DNA from: Lacibacter sediminis
GTDB lineage: Bacteria > Bacteroidota > Bacteroidia > Chitinophagales > Chitinophagaceae
NCBI RefSeq assembly: GCF_014168535.1
Contig: NZ_CP060007.1
Span: 1,550,001-1,614,000 of the forward strand
Direction: 5' to 3'
Length of the DNA stretch: 64,000 nt
Part shown: piece by piece, positions 22,587 through 32,400 of the stretch
Position numbering within the stretch: the first letter of the stretch is position 1
Layout of the letters: each line of letters opens with the position of its first letter
Made by a program: the position numbers and the translations under genes
The notes under the pieces: generated by a model
What the model saw: the letters and a program-made list of their open reading frames with translations, nothing else
The model's database searches: none
Told to the model about the DNA's origin: nothing

Positions 22587-23960
22587 ATGAGAACTCTTGT
22601 TTGTTTATTTCTGTTATTAGCTTGTTATGTAAAAATCTTTGCGCAAACGATACCTCCTTTTAACAGCATTCGGTTTAGTGAAGATTACAGTTTTTTAAAA
22701 AATGATAGTTTAAAAAATTGGTATGAAAAATTAAAATACAACCAGCTTTCAAAAAAAGGAAGGGCATTTATAAGTATTGGTGGTGAAATAAGATACCAGT
22801 TTTTTCGCTTTCACCATGAGGATTGGGGCGATGCACCTGACGATAATAATGGATTTATTCTTACTCGGTATCTTGGTCATGCTGATTTCCATGCAGGGAA
22901 ATCTTTTCGAACATTTGTGCAATTGCAAAGCAGTCTTGCCAATGATAGAATTTCACCCAGTCCGGTAGATGAAAATCTTTTGGATCTCCATCAGGCATTT
23001 TTTGATATATCCATACCAATTAACAAAGCAAATAAAATCGTCGTAAGGTTGGGCCGCCAGGAAATGGCATATGGTTCGCAAAGGCTTGTTGCGTTAAGAG
23101 ATGGACCAAATAACCGTCAATCTTTTGACGCAGGTAAACTGATTTATTCAGGAGAAAGACTGAAAACTGATGTGTTCTACGCTCATTTTGTAAAATCAAA
23201 ACCGGCAATATTCGATGATGGATTTAATAAGGATACTAAGTTCTGGGGCTCTTATACAGTGATCAACCATCTTTCATATATTCAAAATATTGATTTATAT
23301 TATTTGGGTATTTGGAAAGCATCAGCTTTTTTTGATGATGGAGAAGCAAAAGAATTACGACATTCAATTGGAAGCAGGATATGGAACAATATCAAAGGGT
23401 TCCGTTACGATATAGAAGGCTTATATCAATTTGGGAAATTTGGGGGTAAGCAAATCAATGCCTGGACGGTTTCAATAAATAGCGGTATCAAATTCAATGA
23501 ATTAAAACTGAAACCTGAACTGGGTATAAAAGCGGAATTAATTAGTGGGGATAGATTTTATGACGATAAAAAACTGCAGACATTTAATCCTCTTTTTCCA
23601 AGAGGAAATTATTTTGGACTTGCTGCCCTCATAGGTCCGTCTAATCTTCTTGATCTGCATCCATCTGTTTCACTTGAGATAACAAAAAAGTTGTTGCTTA
23701 ATGCAGACTATGATGCGTTTTGGCGATTCAGTGAAAATGATGGTATTTATTCACCCAATGTATCGCTTACATATTCAGGAAAAAATATTCCGGACAAATT
23801 GATAGGCCAACAGTATTCAACTGACATTGTTTATACAGCAAATAATTTTCTGTATTTCAGAGTTGAATTTACTTGGTTTAATGCAGGTTCTTTTCTTAAA
23901 GCAGCTGGAACCGGTAAGGACATTATATTTACGGCTTTTACAACTCAGCTTAAATTTTAA
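22587..23960 (+). CDS. Alginate-export-type outer-membrane porin
   Basis: A 457-aa beta-barrel protein with a signal peptide (1-20, ending KIFAQ). The body has alternating amphipathic strands and matches the alginate_exp family pattern: RLGRQEMAYGSQRLVALRDGPNNRQSFD near 152-180, then FNPLFPRGNYFG near 332-343. It ends in an aromatic/hydrophobic strand (FTTQLKF), as outer-membrane barrels do. Substrate specificity cannot be read from sequence, and the family includes channels for small organic molecules as well as alginate. It ends the amidohydrolase-DoxX-YdcZ operon, suggesting it admits the substrate of the exported amidohydrolase. Paralogue at 51942. Confidence 0.85.
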   Translation: MRTLVCLFLLLACYVKIFAQTIPPFNSIRFSEDYSFLKNDSLKNWYEKLKYNQLSKKGRAFISIGGEIRYQFFRFHHEDWGDAPDDNNGFILTRYLGHADFHAGKSFRTFVQLQSSLANDRISPSPVDENLLDLHQAFFDISIPINKANKIVVRLGRQEMAYGSQRLVALRDGPNNRQSFDAGKLIYSGERLKTDVFYAHFVKSKPAIFDDGFNKDTKFWGSYTVINHLSYIQNIDLYYLGIWKASAFFDDGEAKELRHSIGSRIWNNIKGFRYDIEGLYQFGKFGGKQINAWTVSINSGIKFNELKLKPELGIKAELISGDRFYDDKKLQTFNPLFPRGNYFGLAALIGPSNLLDLHPSVSLEITKKLLLNADYDAFWRFSENDGIYSPNVSLTYSGKNIPDKLIGQQYSTDIVYTANNFLYFRVEFTWFNAGSFLKAAGTGKDIIFTAFTTQLKF

Positions 23961-24129
23961 TGGGATTCAGAAAAAACCATCGTACATCAATATTTAGTTA
24001 TTGATACAGTGAAATATACAACAGATATGATGGTTTAGCAATTGCCGGCAACGAATAATTTTATCAAATTTGTTATGTAATCATGATCTCGAAAAATACC
24101 AGAATTATTCAAATATAAATGGATTTATT

Positions 24130-24379
24130 ATGGAAGTTTATTTCACAGTGAAAGATGCAGTTTTTGATTTACATAAAAAAGGGGTTATTCATGATTTTCA
24201 AATTAATGCCAGGGAGATTGTTGAGGAAGCTAACCTTACAGTTGTTGAAATGAAACTGTTGAAATACAGATTGATGAGGTTGTATGCGATGCTATTTACA
24301 GTCAATTGGTTTTTGAGAATCTTATGGAGATCAACGTCCTGCCAGAGTAGGAAGTAGACAGTGTTACAAACACCGAGAA
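24130..24379 (+). pseudogene. Fused remnant: small PRPP-synthetase-like gene joined to HD-PycTM fragment
   Basis: From ATG 24130 the first 27 codons (MEVYFTVKDAVFDLHKKGV) match the start of the small protein at 25773. From 24211 the DNA switches to a decayed copy of the HD-PycTM gene, aligning with 27271-27443 (AGGGAGATTGTTGAGG against AGGGAAATTGTTGAAA, later TTGAGAATCTTATGGAGAT against TTGAGAACCTTATGGAGAT). The join falls in ATTAATG, a sequence also present at the matching place in the intact gene, so a deletion through microhomology is likely. The frame then runs out of register and stops at 24355-24357. I see this as the oldest remnant of a tandem array. Confidence 0.7.
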
Positions 24380-24575
24380 TTCAAGTTTAAAATTGACTGG
24401 TTCGGGGTTTACTTAATCCGCCTAAAGGTTTTGTGGTTGTGAAACTTCATTCCAGTGATAGTTTTACCAGCGCGTTTATGCAAACTAATACTATAACAAA
24501 GGATAAATTTCATGAGACTTATCAGCTGGCTCGATATTGCGGGTGTAGACACTCTTTACTATTTCCTGTATTTCG
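24380..24575 (+). repeat. Array spacer repeat, copy 1 (196 bp)
   Basis: Non-coding segment starting TTCAAGTTTAAAATTGAC and ending shortly after GTGTAGACACT. It aligns along its whole length with 25497-25692, sharing GGTTCGGGGTTT, GGTTTTGTGGTTGTGAAAC and ACTAATACTATAACAA. Each copy directly follows a remnant of the HD-PycTM gene. Confidence 0.75.
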
Positions 24576-25003
24576 AACTGTAACACAGCAAAACATTTAA
24601 TTTTTATTTGTTCGGACGGGGGCAATAACAGATAACCCATCTATCGGATAAATCTCTTCGTTCAATGAACTTAAAAGTCAACATATTTGATCTGTAAATG
24701 AAAAAGAGCATAAAGATTAGTATATAGTTTTGGTTCTTGAGGAATTTAAAAAGTTTGTAAGTCTGGTAGTCAGGATTTTTATAGTTATTAGATATATAAG
24801 AAAAACATTCTGTAAGATCATTGGAATGATGCAGAGGAAAGAGATTCATACATTTATTTGGCAGGTATCAGTTGGTTTGGGTTAAACCAGGCGATTGTTT
24901 CCACTATCGCCTCTCTTTTACAGTTAATGTGTAGTTGTTAGACACGTAGTTACAACCATTTTGAAAACTGAAACTATTCTATATCAATTAACTTTTACAA
25001 AAG
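24576..25003. other. Intergenic, 428 bases
   Basis: AT-rich, no gene recognised. A minus-strand 81-codon frame at 24604-24849 has skewed composition and no family resemblance, so it is not called. The right end should supply the promoter and start region of the small gene at 25004. Confidence 0.4.
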
Positions 25004-25330
25004 ATGAAAAAAATAGAAAAACGTTATGATCAAATGGGCCTAAGTGACAGGCTTGTAAGCGTTATGATGATATATCTTGACGGGCTTGGCCCGAAGAAAA
25101 CGACAAAAATGAAAAAATATCTTGACGAACAAGTGGGTGTAATCGTTGATCATTATATCATGCTTTTAAAAAAGAAAAACGCTAAGACTTCTATTCCCAG
25201 TATTTCAGTTAGGAAAGTTGCAAAATATTTCCCGGCAACAGCTCAGAACAACGAAACTGACATGATTACTGGCACCGAAAAAGATGTACCTATAAATTCA
25301 ACAGAAAAAGAATTGATTGAGGAATTATAA
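25004..25330 (+). CDS. Orphan basic small protein, copy 1
   Basis: A 108-aa protein I do not recognise. Its N-terminal 65 residues match the protein at 26659 closely: KRYD, then MMIYLDGLGPK, KMKKYLDEQVG and VDHYIMLLKKKN. The C-terminal 40 residues have diverged and are acidic at the end. It is highly charged, with no signal peptide or membrane segment, and is predicted helical. It is followed immediately by a deleted copy of the HD-PycTM gene, just as the intact paralogue at 26659 is followed by the intact HD-PycTM gene. That shared order shows it belongs to an older array unit. Function unknown. Confidence 0.7.
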   Translation: MKKIEKRYDQMGLSDRLVSVMMIYLDGLGPKKTTKMKKYLDEQVGVIVDHYIMLLKKKNAKTSIPSISVRKVAKYFPATAQNNETDMITGTEKDVPINSTEKELIEEL

Positions 25331-25352
25331 TCAATTTTAAATAAACGGTATC

Positions 25353-25496
25353 TTATCATAAGGCCGTAGACTGATTTTTACTGTTTATAGTTATTTGGCT
25401 TTTGAGAACCTTATGAAGATCAACATCCTGCTAGTGTTGGAAGTAAACGGTCTTACAAATACCAATAACTCAGGGTTTTGTTCCCAACAGATAAAC
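25353..25496 (+). pseudogene. Internally deleted HD-PycTM gene remnant
   Basis: The segment begins with ATCATAAGGCCGTAGA, matching the first codons of the intact gene (ATCATAAGGCTGCAGA at 26998-27013). It then jumps to the part around 27361-27450: TTTTGAGAACCTTATG, GGAAGTAAAC, TACCAATAACTCAG. Roughly 350 bases are missing inside and the whole membrane-domain half is absent. It shares GATCAAC-TCCTGC with the remnant at 24130-24379, where the intact gene differs, so the two remnants descend from a common damaged copy. No usable reading frame remains. Confidence 0.7.
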
Positions 25497-25692
25497 TTCA
25501 AGTTTAAAATTGACCGGTTCGGGGTTTGCTTAGTCTGCATACAGGTTTTGTGGTTGTGAAACCTTTATTCCAGTAATAGTTTAACTAAAGTATTTATAAA
25601 AACTAATACTATAACAATGGGAAATTTTTCAAGAGTCTTATCTGCTGCCCCATATTGTTGGTGTAGACACTTTTTGATATTTCCCATATTTT
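25497..25692 (+). repeat. Array spacer repeat, copy 2 (196 bp)
   Basis: Second copy of the 196-bp spacer described at 24380-24575, in the same orientation and again directly behind an HD-PycTM remnant. The following bases (TTATTCAAATCTAAAT before the 25773 gene) also resemble those upstream of the 24130 remnant (TTATTCAAATATAAAT), so the duplication unit includes that leader. Confidence 0.75.
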
Positions 25693-25772
25693 ATCAATTT
25701 CAGGTGACATTGTTTTTATGAAATCGCAGTCGTGATAAATGCTGTTGTTATTCAAATCTAAATAGATCTTTT

Positions 25773-26084
25773 ATGAAAATTTATTACACAGTGAAAGATG
25801 CAGTTTGCGATTTACATGAGAAAGGCTTTACTCATGATTTTCAAATTTCAGGTAACGATTTATTGTGGGTGCAGCAGCAATGTTTTGTTCGTACAGGAGA
25901 CTTTTCTATCAAGGAATACCACCAGTTCAGAGATCGTTCAGAAAAAGGAGCCGGTATAATTGTATTTGGTGTGGTTGCACTCTACCATAATGTAAAAGGT
26001 ATTTTGATCAGGCACTATTCAACTAAAAGTTTTAAAACTCCACCAGTACTGCTGAAAAAAATGAATGACTTGATTAACCGTTAA
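25773..26084 (+). CDS. Small protein of the type annotated 'phosphoribosylpyrophosphate synthetase'
   Basis: A 103-aa cytoplasmic protein. Its pattern (YYTVKDAVCDLHEKGFTHDFQI near the start, EDF-like region, EYHQFRDRSEKGAG, VVALYHNVKGILIRHY) matches a small Bacteroidota family that databases often label phosphoribosylpyrophosphate synthetase. It lacks every PRPP-synthetase active-site motif and is about one third of the enzyme's size, so that name is probably wrong. Function unknown. It heads a run of same-strand genes with Dps, the 104-aa orphan and HD-PycTM. A truncated copy is fused into the remnant at 24130. Confidence 0.7.
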   Translation: MKIYYTVKDAVCDLHEKGFTHDFQISGNDLLWVQQQCFVRTGDFSIKEYHQFRDRSEKGAGIIVFGVVALYHNVKGILIRHYSTKSFKTPPVLLKKMNDLINR

Positions 26085-26151
26085 CCGGAAGTTGTAAAAA
26101 CAAGACACATATTAGAATAGAGGAGTATCCTACAACTAAAGCTGCATTTTT

Positions 26152-26622
26152 ATGAAAATGAATATTGGAATTAATGATGAACATCTAAGGTCGGTTGCAA
26201 CTGAACTGAATATTTTGCTAGCTGACGAAGTTCTTTTGTATATACAAACCAGGAACTATCACTGGAATGTAGAGGGCTCCAACTTTAATGAAATGCACCT
26301 GTTTTTTGAAAAGCAATTTACTGAACTGGATGATATAATGGACGGTGTAGCAGAGCGTATCAGAATGATTGGCCACTATACAGAGGCCCGTTTAAGTGAT
26401 TATCTTAAACTCACTCATTTAGTTGAACAGCCATACTCGAATGATCAGATGCTACAACTGAGAAATTTACTTGAGTCGCAAGAAGCCGTTGTGAGGAATC
26501 TGCGTAGGTTAATCATTCTATTTAGTGATGAATATAAGGATGCAGGTAGCAGTGATTTTGTGACCCAATTATTGGGCAGGCATGAAAAAATGGCCTGGAT
26601 GATAAGGGCTTATTTTGATTAG
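26152..26622 (+). CDS. dps: Dps family ferritin-like protein
   Basis: A 156-aa DNA-binding-protein-from-starved-cells homologue. Dps proteins form 12-mers that oxidise Fe(II) with hydrogen peroxide and store it, protecting DNA. The inter-subunit ferroxidase ligands are all present with correct spacing: His37 (NYHWNV), His49 (EMHLFF), Asp64 and Glu68 (DDIMDGVAE). The C-terminus GRHEKMAWMIRAYF is also typical. It lies 67 bases behind the 25773 gene and 36 bases before the 104-aa orphan gene. It is one of three Dps loci here; 53317 is intact and 40696 is a pseudogene. Confidence 0.95.
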   Translation: MKMNIGINDEHLRSVATELNILLADEVLLYIQTRNYHWNVEGSNFNEMHLFFEKQFTELDDIMDGVAERIRMIGHYTEARLSDYLKLTHLVEQPYSNDQMLQLRNLLESQEAVVRNLRRLIILFSDEYKDAGSSDFVTQLLGRHEKMAWMIRAYFD

Positions 26623-26658
26623 ATTGACAGTTGGGGTATTAAACTAATATTTATAAAG

Positions 26659-26973
26659 ATGAAAAAAGCAAAACGGTACGATCGAAAAAGTCTTAAAAAG
26701 AGGCTGTCCTGTATTATGATGATTCACCTGGATGGGCTTGGCCCTAAGCAGAAGGAGAAAATGAAGAAATATCTTGATGATAAAATAAGTGCAGTAGTGG
26801 ATCACTATGTGAGCATTTTGAAAAAGAAAAACTTGAAAATGTCTGATTTAGCTGTATCTCTTCAGCAAGTTGAAAAGCTTTGTCCGGAAACAAATCAAGT
26901 TAAAATTTCTGAGAATACAATAACAGATATAGTCCTAAATGAGGTTACCGAGGCGCCAGTCACGCAACAGTAA
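26659..26973 (+). CDS. Orphan basic small protein, copy 2
   Basis: A 104-aa protein, paralogue of the one at 25004. Shared features are KRYDRKSLKKRL, MMIHLDGLGPK, KMKKYLDDKIS and VVDHYVSILKKKN. It is helical, strongly basic in the N-terminal two thirds and acidic or Thr-rich at the end. No known domain was recognised. Its stop is only 3 bases before the start of the HD-PycTM gene, so the two are co-translated, and the same neighbour relation is preserved in the decayed copy. A function tied to Dps or to the membrane protein is possible but unsupported. Confidence 0.75.
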   Translation: MKKAKRYDRKSLKKRLSCIMMIHLDGLGPKQKEKMKKYLDDKISAVVDHYVSILKKKNLKMSDLAVSLQQVEKLCPETNQVKISENTITDIVLNEVTEAPVTQQ

Positions 26974-26976
26974 ATA

Positions 26977-28176
26977 ATGTTAAAAGATAAAATATCATAT
27001 CATAAGGCTGCAGATAAGTTTCTCAGAGACTATTATGAGAATAATGCAGATACCAATGTGTTTTCCGGATACCGTTTTATAAGCCGTTTGGCCAACGAAG
27101 CAAAAATTATCGCCAAATCAATTCCGTTAAAGGAGATGGATTATCAAAACGCAATTGTTGCAACCTGGTTCAGGTATGCTGGTGTTACCAATATCGGTGT
27201 TGCGTGCAGTGGTGCAATGAATGGATTGCTAAATGATTATTTTAATGAGGTTGACTATCCGATTAATGAAAGGGAAATTGTTGAAAAAACGATACTTGGA
27301 GTGGTTGACATGAAAACTTCTGAAACACGGATTGAGGAGGTTGTATCCGATGCTGTTAACAGCCAATTGTCTTTTGAGAACCTTATGGAGATTATCATCC
27401 TCTTAAAGGAGGAAGTAAACAGGCTTACAAACACCAATAACTCAGAGTTGTATTATTCCAGATATTTCTATTCTCTTTTTGTAAAGACTGATTATTATAC
27501 AAACTATGCTGTTGAAACTTATACCGCAAATAAAAAGAGAAATTTTCAGCAAATTGAAAAGCGCATCTGGAAACTGGAAGAGAAAGAAAAGGCGGAGGAG
27601 AAGATCAGTAATGGTAAAGTAACACTGTCAAATAAAGAAACTGAAGATCTTTTTAGAATTGCTTTCAGAAATTATAATCAGCTGGTATCTGTAGCAGATT
27701 CTAAGGCCGGATTACTCATCAATGTAAATTCAATTATTATCTCTGTTATGCTGGCGTTTGTGATTGGACGAATTGAACGATATATTTTCTTATTATGGCC
27801 GACTGTATTACTCCTGACAGTTTGTACAGTGACTATTCTACTTTCAATCTTAGCCAGCAGGCCGCAAATGAACAGTTTCGTAGAAAATGAAGAATCACAC
27901 ACCTATCAAAAATTTTTCTTCGGAAGCTTTGACCTGATAGACCCCCGCTTCCGTTTTGCTAATTGGGAACAATACTATGGCCAGCTGACTGATTTGTTTA
28001 ATAACTCAAGGGATCAAGTATTTGTAGAGATTTATAAGGAATCGTTTAACGTGAGAAAAGTGCTGTCAAAGAAGTTCAGCTACCTGTCGAAAGCATATTG
28101 GGTTTTTATCATTGGATTGCTGTTGTCTATTAGTGCCTTTGTATTGTCTATACGTGGTCAATCATTTGCATTGTGA
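26977..28176 (+). CDS. HD-PycTM protein with degenerate HD domain
   Basis: A 399-aa protein. Residues 1-160 follow the helical layout of an HD domain, but the metal-binding residues are gone. Where relatives read W-F-H-D-x-G this has WFRYAG (64-69), and the earlier His is replaced (GYRFISRL, 31-38). A charged coiled segment (185-215) links to a C-terminal domain resembling the Pycsar effector (PycTM, formerly DUF5706) family. There FRIAFRNYNQLVSVADSKAGLLINVNS (226-252) leads into transmembrane helices at about 245-263 and 268-293, with a third at 373-393. Relatives with live HD domains are common in Bacteroidota. No nucleotide cyclase lies nearby. Likely an inner-membrane protein without phosphohydrolase activity. 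Confidence 0.75.
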   Translation: MLKDKISYHKAADKFLRDYYENNADTNVFSGYRFISRLANEAKIIAKSIPLKEMDYQNAIVATWFRYAGVTNIGVACSGAMNGLLNDYFNEVDYPINEREIVEKTILGVVDMKTSETRIEEVVSDAVNSQLSFENLMEIIILLKEEVNRLTNTNNSELYYSRYFYSLFVKTDYYTNYAVETYTANKKRNFQQIEKRIWKLEEKEKAEEKISNGKVTLSNKETEDLFRIAFRNYNQLVSVADSKAGLLINVNSIIISVMLAFVIGRIERYIFLLWPTVLLLTVCTVTILLSILASRPQMNSFVENEESHTYQKFFFGSFDLIDPRFRFANWEQYYGQLTDLFNNSRDQVFVEIYKESFNVRKVLSKKFSYLSKAYWVFIIGLLLSISAFVLSIRGQSFAL

Positions 28177-28383
28177 AAATGCTGACTTTGAGATGTGATT
28201 CAAAAAGTATTGTATGAGACAGGCAAAATTGTGTCGGACTGCTATTGAGTTTCTGATCGATGCATCAACGGATTCTACCACACATAGCCGGAGACTTTTT
28301 AATCGATGGATGAACCTTTTACGTCTGTTATTAAATAATACTAACCTAGGATGGCTTTTTTTTAAATGCAATATTTTATTTGT

Positions 28384-29244
28384 ATGAGAAACATCACATT
28401 ATTCATTTGCATGTTTATGTTTTCAGGACTTGTTGTATCCTGCAAGAGCGTCTTAAAGGAAAAGTTACCTGTCGAAAATTCATCAACATACGATCTGAAT
28501 AATCCCTTAGCTATTAAACTGCCAATCGAGTTAGATGAGATATCTGGCATCGTTTACAGTCCAATGGATACGGCCATTTTTGCTGTAACAGATGAGGATG
28601 GAGTGTTGTATAAAATTGGGTTAGCAAATAAGTCAATCATCCAAAGCTGGCGATTTGATAAAAAAAGGGACTATGAAGAGCTTATGTTTCAAGATGGTAT
28701 TTTTTATGTACTTGTTAGCAATGGTGATATTGAATCAATAAGAGTTAGTGATGGGAATGCTATTGAATTGGAAAAGTCGGAGTTCCCTGATACAGGAAAT
28801 AGTAAAAATGAATTTGAAGCAATGTACTACGACGATGGCTTGGAGATGCTCATCCTTTTATGTAAGGATTGCGATGGAAAGAAGTCGATTGCGGCGTGGG
28901 GGTATAGTATTTATGACCGGGATTATGTTCCTTTTCCCTTTGAACTTGACCTAGATAGTGTTGCCCAAAAACTTGGGATTGACAAAATAAATCTGAAACC
29001 TTCGGGTGCTGCAGTCAATCCTGTAACGAATGAAGTCTACATTTTGGCGTCAATAAATAAGCTAATCATTATTACCGATAGGTCAGGTAAATTTATTGAT
29101 CTTATTGAACTTGATCCTGCAATTTATGAACAGCCAGAGGGAATTACATTTGATAATCAAGGAAACTTATACATCTCTAATGAAAAGGGCAGAGGCAATC
29201 ATGCAACAATTTTACAATTTTTATTGAAGTCAAAAGTGAGGTGA
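28384..29244 (+). CDS. SdiA-regulated-type beta-propeller lipoprotein
   Basis: A 286-aa protein from ATG 28384 (an in-frame ATG at 28366 would add six residues). The leader MRNITLFICMFMFSGLVVSC ends in a good lipobox. The rest resembles the SdiA-regulated / phytase-like esterase propeller family: ELDEISGIVYSP, AVTDEDGVLYKI, DYEELMFQDG, EFEAMYYDD, KPSGAAVNPVTNEVYIL and QPEGITFDNQGNLYISNE. The DEISG...YEE...KPSG...PEG order matches the family's blade pattern. It is probably a surface or periplasmic lipoprotein that binds a metal or ligand. Single gene, not tightly linked to neighbours. Confidence 0.8.
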   Translation: MRNITLFICMFMFSGLVVSCKSVLKEKLPVENSSTYDLNNPLAIKLPIELDEISGIVYSPMDTAIFAVTDEDGVLYKIGLANKSIIQSWRFDKKRDYEELMFQDGIFYVLVSNGDIESIRVSDGNAIELEKSEFPDTGNSKNEFEAMYYDDGLEMLILLCKDCDGKKSIAAWGYSIYDRDYVPFPFELDLDSVAQKLGIDKINLKPSGAAVNPVTNEVYILASINKLIIITDRSGKFIDLIELDPAIYEQPEGITFDNQGNLYISNEKGRGNHATILQFLLKSKVR

Positions 29245-29447
29245 TAAACAATGTTTCTTTTTTGACTTTCGTTTATTCAAACATTGGTAAACAATCGATA
29301 GGATAGATTAATTGTACTACATCATTACTTTGTTTCATAAACTGGTTTTTTGTTAAGATGGAGTTTGCGAATAGTTGCCAATTCCTTTGACTCATTCTTG
29401 ATCATACCACAAATATGTTTTCAATAGTTTGAGAATTAAACGCTGTT

Positions 29448-32400
29448 ATGAAAAATTCTTTTTTCTTTTTATTATTCTTGCCAGCATTGCTGCTCTGTTC
29501 ATGTGCGAGTTTGAAGCCACAGTATAGCTCCGATGCGAAGGGATGGAATTCAGATAGTGCAGTAACAGATAAGCCGATTATACATACAATGTATTTGATC
29601 GGGGATGCTGGTAACAGTTCTCCTGATGAACCTGCGCCGGTTTTAAGCTATTTGAGAAAGCAACTTGAAAATGAAGGTGCCAACAGTTCAGTGGTTTTTT
29701 TGGGTGATAATATTTATGAGTACGGAATGCCCCCTGTTACAGATTCTTCAAAGATGGTGCTGTCAAAATACCGTATCAACTTACAATTGGAAACACTTGA
29801 TCATTTTAAAGGTCAACCTGTTTTCATACCCGGTAACCACGATTGGCGTGGCTGGGGTCTAAAGGGATTGAAACGACAGGAAAACTATATCGAAAAATAT
29901 TTAAATACACGGCGTGGTAAAACGAATAAGGACGAATGGGAGAACTACTTTATCCCCGATGATGGTTGTTCCGGGGTTAGCGTCGTTGAGCTGGATGGCG
30001 ATGTGGTACTACTGGTTATAGACTCTGAGTGGTGGTTGCGGGAGTGGGATAATGAACCTGGTATGAACGACGGTTGCGAGGTAAAAAACAGGGCAGCATT
30101 CAGATTTAGTTTTGAAAACATGCTGCGCAAATACCGCAACAAAAATGTTGTGGTGGCCATGCATCATCCCATTTATACCTATGGGGCTCATGGGGGTCAT
30201 TTTACAGCACGGCAACATTTGTTTCCGCTTACCGATCTCAATAAAAAATTAGTTATACCATTACCTGTTATTGGAACATTGTCGGTACTTTACCGAAGCA
30301 CCATTGGATCCACGCAAGATGTCGCTAACAATAAGTATAAAGAATTAAAGGCAGCGGTTTTGCAATCCGCCAAAAAGAATGGACATTTTATTTTTGCATC
30401 CGGTCATGAGCATAGCTTACAATTTATAGAGAGTGATGGCCAAAGTTTTGTCGTGAGTGGAAGCGGTTCAAAAAGCGGTCCTGTGCTGTTGGGTAAAGGA
30501 TCACAATTTGCATCAGGCGGCAGGGGTTTCAGTACCATTACGTTTTACGAAGGTGGCGAAGTACAAGTTCGCTTTTGGGAAGTAAATAATGATGGTACAA
30601 ATGCTAGCTTGGTATTTCAAAAAAAATTAAAAGAAAATCCGGTGCACACGGAGGCAATACCCGACTCTGCAGTTGTGAAGTACAAGATGTTGGAAGATAC
30701 AGTGTACAAAAAAATCATTCAGAAAAAGGTTGAGAACGTTAAGGGGTTTCACAAATTGATGTTGGGTGTGCATCACCGTGAGTTGTATCAACCAACCTAT
30801 CCATTTCCTGTGTTCGATTTGAATACTTTCAGTGGAGGAGTAGTGCCCACGAAGTTGGGAGGTGGAAATCAAACCAACTCTTTGCGGTTGCGTGATGCAA
30901 CAGGTAAGGAATATGTATTGAGGGCGATGGATAAAGACGTCAGCCGTTTTTTGCCTTATCCCTTCAATAAGATTACTGCTGCAAAGTTTCTGGTAGAAGA
31001 TAATTTTTTTTCTACTCACCCTTTTGCACCATTGGCTATTCCGGGATTGGCTGATGCCATCAATGTATATCATACAAATCCTAAGTTGTATTATGTGCCG
31101 GTACAACCTGCATTGGGTACATATAACAGCGTGTTTGGAAATGCCATAAGCCTAGTTGAGGAACGTCCGGCTGGTAAGAATTGGAAGTCAGACGGTCAAT
31201 CATTTGGTCATCCTGAAAAAATCATCAATACATCTGAGTTACTTGAAAAATTATTGGATAACAATAAACACAAAGTAGATGCCCGCTGGTTCTTACGAAC
31301 CCGTATGTTGGATTTTTTAGTGGGGGATTGGGATCGTCATGATGATCAATGGACCTGGGCAGTTTTCGATCAAAATGATGGCACCAAATTATACCGTCCT
31401 ATTCCAAGAGATAGAGACCAGGCATTTTCAAAGTATGATGGGCTTGTTGTCCGGCTGGCAAGATTTACAGTGCCTTTCATGCGGCAGTTACAAGTATATG
31501 ATGCCCATATTTACAATTATAAATGGAATACCTGGAGTGCACGCCTGGTGGATCGTAGTTTTTTAACAGAGCTTGATTGGTCGCAATGGGAGGAGCAGGT
31601 GAATTATATTCAAAAACATCTTACCGATAGTGTTATAACTGCGGCATTCAATATGTGGCCAGACAAGGTGAAGGAATTATCTGCAGATCATCTTATCGCA
31701 TCTATTAAAACAAGACGTAACGATTTGATGACGATTGCCAAAGCACATTATAAGTTCATCAACAAAAGTGTAGACGTGGTAGGCACTGAGGAGCGAGAAC
31801 GTTTTGTTGTAGAACGGCTTGATGATTTGCATACCAAGGTTAGCAGTTTTGAAATTTCTAAAAGTGGTGAAATAAAACATCTGAACTACCAACGTGTCTT
31901 TAAGAATAATGTTACTGATGTAATTAACATCTATGGCAATGGCGATGATGATGAATTTATCGTAACGGGTAATGTAAAAAAAAGCATAAAAGTGCGGCTG
32001 ATAGGAGGCATGGGGAAAGATGTGTTTATTGACAGCTCTTTTGGATCCGGCGGCGGAAAAAAAACGTGGCTGTATGACGACCTTACCATGAATACAGTTA
32101 AAGGCGGCAACTTTACCAAAGACAAACGAACCAGTCTTTACAAGTTCAACATTTATGATCGCAGAAGTTTCGCATCTGAGTATAATATCTTAAGTCCATT
32201 ACCTCTACTTGGTGCTAACCCGGATGATGGCTTGCTGATTGGTGCAGGTTTCAACGCAATACGGCATGGTTTCAAAAAAGAACCCTATGCATCACAGCAT
32301 CGCATTGGTGTCAGCTTTGCTTTTGCAACAAAGGCATTTAAACTAAACTATACAGGTGATTTTATCAGTGCATTTCGAAAGCTCGATTTTTATCTCGACG

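Noticed and set aside
24604..24849. An 81-codon minus-strand gene
   Set aside because: No family resemblance and no convincing start region; it lies beside decayed sequence.
25773..26084. Calling this gene a phosphoribosylpyrophosphate synthetase
   Set aside because: The protein is 103 aa and lacks the PRPP-synthetase loop and pyrophosphate-binding motifs. I keep the resemblance to the small family so labelled but not the function.
26977..28176. A complete Pycsar anti-phage system
   Set aside because: No uridylate or cytidylate cyclase gene is adjacent on either strand, and PycTM-like domains fused to HD domains occur widely outside Pycsar loci.
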